Part shown: positions 59,101 through 64,000 of the stretch, piece after piece | Layout: each line of letters opens with the position of its first letter | How positions within the stretch are numbered: position 1 is the stretch's first letter | Assembly (NCBI GenBank): GCA_051294375.1 | Contig: JBJCIZ010000239.1 | Location: 2,431,476-2,495,475 of the forward strand | DNA length: 64,000 nucleotides | Source of the DNA: Paraspadella gotoi | Taxonomy: Eukaryota; Chaetognatha | Direction: 5' to 3' | Made by a program: the position numbers and the translations under genes | Notes under the pieces: model-generated | The model's input: only the letters and a program-made list of their open reading frames with translations | What the model was told of the DNA's origin: nothing | Databases searched by the model: none

Positions 59101-62021
59101 GATGACGTGCCGGAGGTTCGAACGGCAGCCGTTTTCGCTCTCGGCACTTTTGTCGGCAACGTGATCGAACGGACAGACCACGCCAATCACGTCGACCACT
59201 CCGTCGCCCACAAACTCGTATCCCTCGTTAGCGACGGGTCGCCGATGGTGCGACTCGAACTCACCGTTGCGCTGCAACACTTGGTCTTGCAGTTTGAACC
59301 GAGTTTTTGCCAGGTGGCGGCTCAATTTTTAGAAGAAGAAAGACTCCTACGGGAGAATACTTGGCACGGAGGATTGAGCGCTTCCACGAACAGCACCGCG
59401 GCCGAGACGCCCACCCCCTCTCGTGTCGCCAGCGGCGGCGCGCTGAGTCGCATGTGGGGTTCCATGAGTTCTTACTCCTCTACGGGTAACAATTTTGAAG
59501 CGGGCCCCGCTTCTCCACTCGGCGGGGCGGGCGGGGTCGAAGGTTCTTTCGACGCCTCTGTCGGGGAAGTTACTCCGACGTTTGGAAAAATTCCTCGAAA
59601 CAGTTCTTCCTCTTCGCTATCGACGATTTTCACCGGGTCCAACGTTTATCTCAATGTGTGGAAGGCCCTCATCAATCTCTCAACTGATCCTGACCCGAAA
59701 GTCAATGATTTCGCCGGCCGCGTCGTGAGTCACGTGAAAAACGCTCTCAGAGACGCCGACACCAATCGGCGCCGTCAATCGTCGATTCCCGCGGCGTCCA
59801 AAGTCGCCGACATCGCCAAGACCCCGTGCTTCTCCGCGCCCTCTTCGCCTTCGAACAAAGCCTCCCCCTCCGCGGGCGGGGAAATGGTGGTGGGCTCGTC
59901 CAAGGCCTCTTCCAACCTTCAACAACAGACCCTCACTCGTTCGCAATCTTCCTTGAATAACCCCTCTTCATCCCCTGCTACCAGTCACACTCTGCCCCGT
60001 AACTCTAGCTCCTCGACCATGTCGTACTCGACCAAGTTCACGGGTCGACGCGGCGTGTTCGAGGGAATGCCCGAAGAGTCGGTGCTCAGAGGCGGCGGGG
60101 GCGGAGGAGGAGGATTCGCCGGCGCCAAGAAAAACTTTGTTCCTCGAGACCCGTTTCTGCAGAGCGAGTTTTGCGCCTGGTCTTGCAAGTATTTCGCGCA
60201 ACCAGTCTTCAAGTTGGCTCAGGAGGAAGATCCGGAGGGAGCGATGAGGTTCGACAAGGAATGGAGATTCGGAAGGAACGCCAAAGTCAGAATGGCCGCG
60301 AAAGCCACGGTCATGCAAGGCGAGTCTATGGATTCACTAATTATCTTTGGTTTTTTTTGTTTTTTTTTTTCAATGCATTAGTAACTTCGTAATAATTATT
60401 TAAAAATCATTATCGTCTCGTTTTAAAGGCCATTATAAATTAGACGAAGAAGTTTTCATCAATCGCAACCTCTGCGTCCCGACCCTCCTCAAATTCCATC
60501 CTTTCGAACCTCAACTCGCCGTCGGTGATAAGGAATTCGTCTCCGTTTGGAATTGGGAGACGAATCAAAAAATCAATTCCTTTCCCAATCTCAATCCCAA
60601 GTACAGGTTGGACACTCATCTTGTTTAACAAGGGAGTTGGGAGTGTTTAGTGGCCAAATTAAATATATGAAATTGGTACAACCAATATAAAAATTATCCA
60701 TTCATTTAATAAATAAGCTATCTTGCCCCTGACTTTGGACATTTATGCGATGTATTAAGATGAAAGTTCGAATTAACGTTCGATATTTAAACTTTTTCGA
60801 TTCGATTTTGATTAGCCGGATGACGTCCATGGACTTTTTAAACTCGCACGACGTCACTCTGCTGTTGACCGGGAGTGACGATGGAACAGTTCGCATCTGG
60901 AGAGGATACGATTCTATTGAGGGATATTGCACAAACCTCGTTTCATCCTTCCAGGGTCTCTCGGACATGATCCCTGGTAGGACGGGTTATTCTTTGCTGA
61001 CAAATGTTATTCGTAATCTAATAGTTAAATAAATTTCTAATAAGACTAGTAATCCGGTCTTCTCCCCAACGTTGACATTTTGCCTATCTCCACCCTCAAT
61101 TTTATTGTCTCTTCAGGCACACGAAGCGCAGGTATGATATTAAACTGGAACCAAGACTCCTCTACTTTAATCGCTTCGGGTGACGTTCGTCACATTCGCC
61201 TCTGGGACGTAAAAAGCGAGAAAAGGCTTCACGACATTCCAACAGGTAGGTCCTCACGGAAATAAAAAAATAAATTGACATTTTATGCCATATATAACAT
61301 ACGGAATCAAAAATGACTACCTAGTAACTTCAGTTTCACTTGGCATTTTCACATTGTCTCGTTTTCTTTGTTTTTTTAAAAAAAACATATTATTTCTAAG
61401 GCGCGGACTCGTGCGTGACGTCGCTGGCCTGCGATCTTGGAACTCAGTCGCCTCTAATCATCGCGGGCTGCGGGGACGGCTCCGTCCGCGTCTTCGACAA
61501 AAGAAGTCCCCCGCAGGAGGCCAGGTGAGAGAATATTTTTGTTTCGTAGAGCCAGCTGCAGGATTTATAGATTACTGACTCTCCCCCCCCCCTTTTCCTC
61601 CCCCCTAATAAATCCTAAAAGGATAATGACTCTTCGCGAGCACGCGGGCTGGGTCGTCAACGTTCACTCTCAACGAGGAATCAACGGGAAGATCATCTCC
61701 GCCTCCGTCAACGGCGACGTTCGATTCTGGGATTCTCGAAATCCCGAATCCGTGATGCACATTCAGACGGACAGCAACATCCAGGCCTTCGAGGTCCACC
61801 CCATCGCCGCCATCTTCGCCTGCGGATCCATGCAGCAGATGATCAAGATTTACTCCATTTCCGGAGATCCCATTCACACCATGAAGTTTCACGAAGGGTG
61901 GATGGGACAACGTCTCGGACCCATTTCCTGTCTGGACTTTCATCCGTGGAAGGTCGCGCTCGCTTCGGGATCCACGGACTCTTTCATTTCGGTCTACAGC
62001 AGTAGTAGAACGAAGAGATGA
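56158..62021 (+). CDS. RPTOR: mTORC1 scaffold raptor
   Basis: Thirteen exons with consistent phase: 56158-56413, 56484-56584, 56667-56957, 57026-57274, 57587-57842, 57930-58282, 58366-58632, 58795-60319, 60429-60606, 60816-60976, 61117-61245, 61401-61524, 61622-62021; 1429 residues (human 1335). A raptor-specific N-terminal extension (~100 residues) precedes the caspase-like RNC domain (~120-330), with [36 protein letters not shown] and YVYDCNNAG (His and Cys of the pseudo-dyad kept). HEAT-like repeats follow ([61 protein letters not shown]), then a Ser/Gly-rich linker, then a seven-bladed WD40 ([13 protein letters not shown] ... [18 protein letters not shown]). Raptor presents TOS-motif substrates to mTOR and docks on Rag GTPases. 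Intron 8 uses a GC donor (AAG/GCGAGT). AATAAA at 62054-62059. Confidence 0.97.
56414..56456 (+). repeat. GA microsatellite beside the RPTOR exon 1 donor
   Basis: An (AG)n run of roughly 16-20 units begins right after the exon 1 donor (GCCG/GTCAAG) and lies inside the 70-bp intron 1. If the intron were retained it would read as alternating Arg-Glu until a stop. Purine-rich tracts can bind splicing factors, so length variation could affect splicing of this intron (inference). Confidence 0.7.
57290..57500. repeat. GC-rich insertion in RPTOR intron 4, possible element remnant
   Basis: Intron 4 is 312 bp, while neighbouring introns are mostly 70-160 bp, and its middle is GC-rich, unlike other introns here. 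It has a TATA-like GTATGTATAAATATC at about 57390 followed by GC-rich sequence with short inverted words (GGCGC, CCGGCGCC). This could be a solo LTR or promoter-bearing element fragment. No terminal repeats or duplication could be fixed, so it stays tentative. Confidence 0.3.
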
Positions 62022-63021
62022 TGATCGGTTTATTAGAGGAATTTTAATTAGCTAATAAATGTTAAACGGTTGATTGAATACACGATGGTAGGCTGAAAGA
62101 TTTTGTTTTCTTTCCAATTTGGGACAATCTTTCGTGATCGAGATAGTGAAAATGGTATAAAGGCGCTGGGGGCTATTATTGAAGTTTGGTTTATTGTTTG
62201 TTGTCGAATAGTTTTGTTTTACTGAACGATTGCTTTTCGTCTTTCTCATGCTCATGTCGCTGTTTGAATGTTTGGGTTATTCAATATTTTAAATTAGAAT
62301 CAAATATGAAAATTACAAAATTACTTGTTTCATTCGTTTTTTTTTATTTAAAAACTTTTGATATATGGCAAGGGCTTAAAAAGGCTTTTAATTTGTATAC
62401 AATATTAATTGGTTATTCAATATATTTTATTTAAACGTCAAAATTCTTTATATAGACAGTTTTTCTGGAATTAGAGAGTATAATTTCTTGGAGGATTTTG
62501 AGTTTTTGAGGATTTGTATGGATTATATTAGTTATGTATATTATATATATATTATATAATATTATATTAGTGCTTAAAGTTCAACATTTTTTCATAGTCA
62601 TCTTTTCTTTGCACTCATTTCAAGCGCAATTAATAGAAAACTAGATTGGTTCTCCAGAGGCGTTCGAATTTTTGTGGCTTCGAGTTCGAATTCGAAATTC
62701 ATCCCCTACTTTCGTGTATTGAATTGTATTGCGTATTCTGTATCCGTCTTATTTCAATTCGGATACTCAATCAATTTTTAAGTTGCCTCGGATTGTCGTG
62801 ATCACTGCGTTTGCACTGTTTGTTACATCCGTATTTTATTTTAGAAATTATCGTTGGTACTATTTATGATTTTAAAAGATCATCGTTTTGGTCCATTTAC
62901 ATGTTAGGTTCCAGAAGAAATTTTCAAATTCTACTATAGTAGTTATTAACGATTGTTTTTTTTTTCAAACAGGATCATGAGTAAATCTTTAATCCCCGGG
63001 AACAGACGCTGCTCATAAAAA
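62022..63021. other. RPTOR 3' end and FIBP upstream region
   Basis: AATAAA at 62054-62059 fits RPTOR polyadenylation. The rest is AT-rich, with a TATATATTATATAT stretch near 62540. A strong acceptor-like tract (poly-T then CAAACAG) ends at 62972, followed by a 13-codon upstream ORF (62977-63018) that stops three bases before the FIBP ATG. Confidence 0.5.
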
Positions 63022-64000
63022 ATGGCCGAGTTCGATGTCTTCGTGGGAAACCACGCCATCATAAACTTGGAGATTTACGACCTTTGGCTCCGCGGTCTCA
63101 CACCCGAAGAAGCCGCCGATCGTTTTCTCTCCAACGAAGAATCTTTCCGAAGCGGTTCCGGAACTCGCGACGCCGGTTCTATTCAGGGTCCCCGCTCCAA
63201 GTCGTCCCAGGGCAGTTCCTTTCGCGGTTCCACCGCTCTCGGGTCTTCGATGGCCAGTTTCGTACTGGCCGACGTTTACGACCATTACCGAACTCTGGCC
63301 GTCCTCGAGCGCTTTCTCCAAAATCCCCCCAACCTCGTGGAACAGCTCAATTTTCAGCTGACGGCCCAAACCCAAGCGCTTCTCATTCGCAAATACTACG
63401 AGTACGACGAATCCGTCTTTCGCGAATTCGCCGGGAAAAAACTCTCCATGCGTTCGCGGAACAATTTGGACGACGCCAGCGACCGTCTCAACGTGAGAAC
63501 GAAGAGCTGTCGACGCCAGTTCGACAACGTTAAACGTATTCTCAAGCTGGTGGAAGACATGGACGGTTCCCTCGTGGATAACATCCGATCCAGCTTTCTT
63601 CTGCCCACCGATCTCGCCTCTCAGTACGCCTGCATGGTCTTCGTCATCAACAACCGGTTCGAACTGACGGGGAAGCGAAGACTCAACTACGTCACCTTCG
63701 CCGACATCGTCTTCTGCGCTCGGGAGATGATGACGCGGTGGACGGGCGCCGCCGACGACGGCGACGCCGATTTCGACCGCGAATTTCTCGTCGATCTTCG
63801 CGAATTGAAGACGATGGGGGATCGTGAGTCGCTCGAAGAGCACAAAGGCCTAGTCATGGCGGCGTTGCGGACGAAGACGGAGGAACGAGCCCTCGCCGAT
63901 TTGGAGGCCAACTTCAAGAACTACTCCCGGGCTTTGATCCACATCGCCTACGGACTCAATCACGGCAAAGAGGCCAGAGACCTTTTCGTTGATCTAGTCG
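63022..64000 (+). CDS. FIBP: FGF1 intracellular-binding protein (5' part)
   Basis: Open from ATG 63022 to the window end without an intron, 326 residues visible. Matches FIBP throughout: DVFVGNHAIINLEIYDLWL, VYDHYRTLAVLERFLQNPPN, QALLIRKYYEYDESVFREFA, GKKLSMRSRNNLDDASD, SCRRQFDNVKRILKLVEDMD, GSLVDNIRSSFLLP, LASQYACMVFVINNRFEL, FVDLV at the edge. A Ser/Gly-rich insertion (~40-80) is absent from vertebrates. FIBP binds internalised FGF1 and is linked to mitogenic and left-right signalling; its biochemical activity is not settled. The remaining ~60 codons lie beyond the window. Confidence 0.95.
   Translation, partial: MAEFDVFVGNHAIINLEIYDLWLRGLTPEEAADRFLSNEESFRSGSGTRDAGSIQGPRSKSSQGSSFRGSTALGSSMASFVLADVYDHYRTLAVLERFLQNPPNLVEQLNFQLTAQTQALLIRKYYEYDESVFREFAGKKLSMRSRNNLDDASDRLNVRTKSCRRQFDNVKRILKLVEDMDGSLVDNIRSSFLLPTDLASQYACMVFVINNRFELTGKRRLNYVTFADIVFCAREMMTRWTGAADDGDADFDREFLVDLRELKTMGDRESLEEHKGLVMAALRTKTEERALADLEANFKNYSRALIHIAYGLNHGKEARDLFVDLV

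Overview
The window is animal nuclear DNA with short AT-rich spliceosomal introns (about 65 to 900 bp), GC-richer exons and small intergenic gaps. The gene set is metazoan: harmonin, AKNA, raptor, MOF, a GAP1-type RasGAP, and mitochondrial ribosomal genes. Compactness, many retained introns and diverged but complete orthologues suggest a non-bilaterian or other compact invertebrate genome. A sponge-like animal is my best guess, at low confidence, because no species marker is visible.

Layout, all on the + strand: tail of an unidentified gene (3-83); nine-finger C2H2 protein (590-1954); FKBP12 (2212-2939); RASA2/3-type RasGAP (4018-10497) behind a spliced 98-codon upstream ORF; MRPL22 (12952-15016), PTCD3 (15103-17911), CENPS (17963-18325) and BRF2 (18448-19876) in a very tight head-to-tail run; KAT8/MOF (21030-22867); intronless CEBPZ (23050-26421); ANAPC1 (26736-34276); DNAJC4 (35300-35998) with a B-type methionine sulfoxide reductase (36113-36982); MED11 (37661-38200); SEC13 (38472-39849); an AKNA-family protein (40652-46505); harmonin/USH1C (47222-51331); EEF1G (51651-54309); RPTOR (56158-62021); and the start of FIBP (63022 to the window end). 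I worked out exon joins from GT/GC...AG signals and checked reading phase across every junction.

Most genes are core housekeeping functions: mitochondrial translation (MRPL22, PTCD3), Pol III and Pol II machinery (BRF2, MED11), chromatin and kinetochore (KAT8, CENPS), ribosome biogenesis (CEBPZ), APC/C (ANAPC1), COPII/Seh1 complex (SEC13), elongation (EEF1G) and mTORC1 (RPTOR). Only the MRPL22-PTCD3 pair has an obvious shared pathway.

The non-genic part holds several small mobile-element families: a 140-bp terminal-inverted-repeat element (three copies), a Tc1-type element with an internal deletion inside a harmonin intron, two long foldback hairpins with related flanks, and a roughly 310-bp repeat with conserved nested stems. 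The most unusual general features are (i) twenty consecutive genes on one strand, several with gaps of 51-122 bp and a 3'-splice-site-like tract before the next start codon, and (ii) repeated upstream ORFs whose stop codon overlaps or nearly touches the main start codon.
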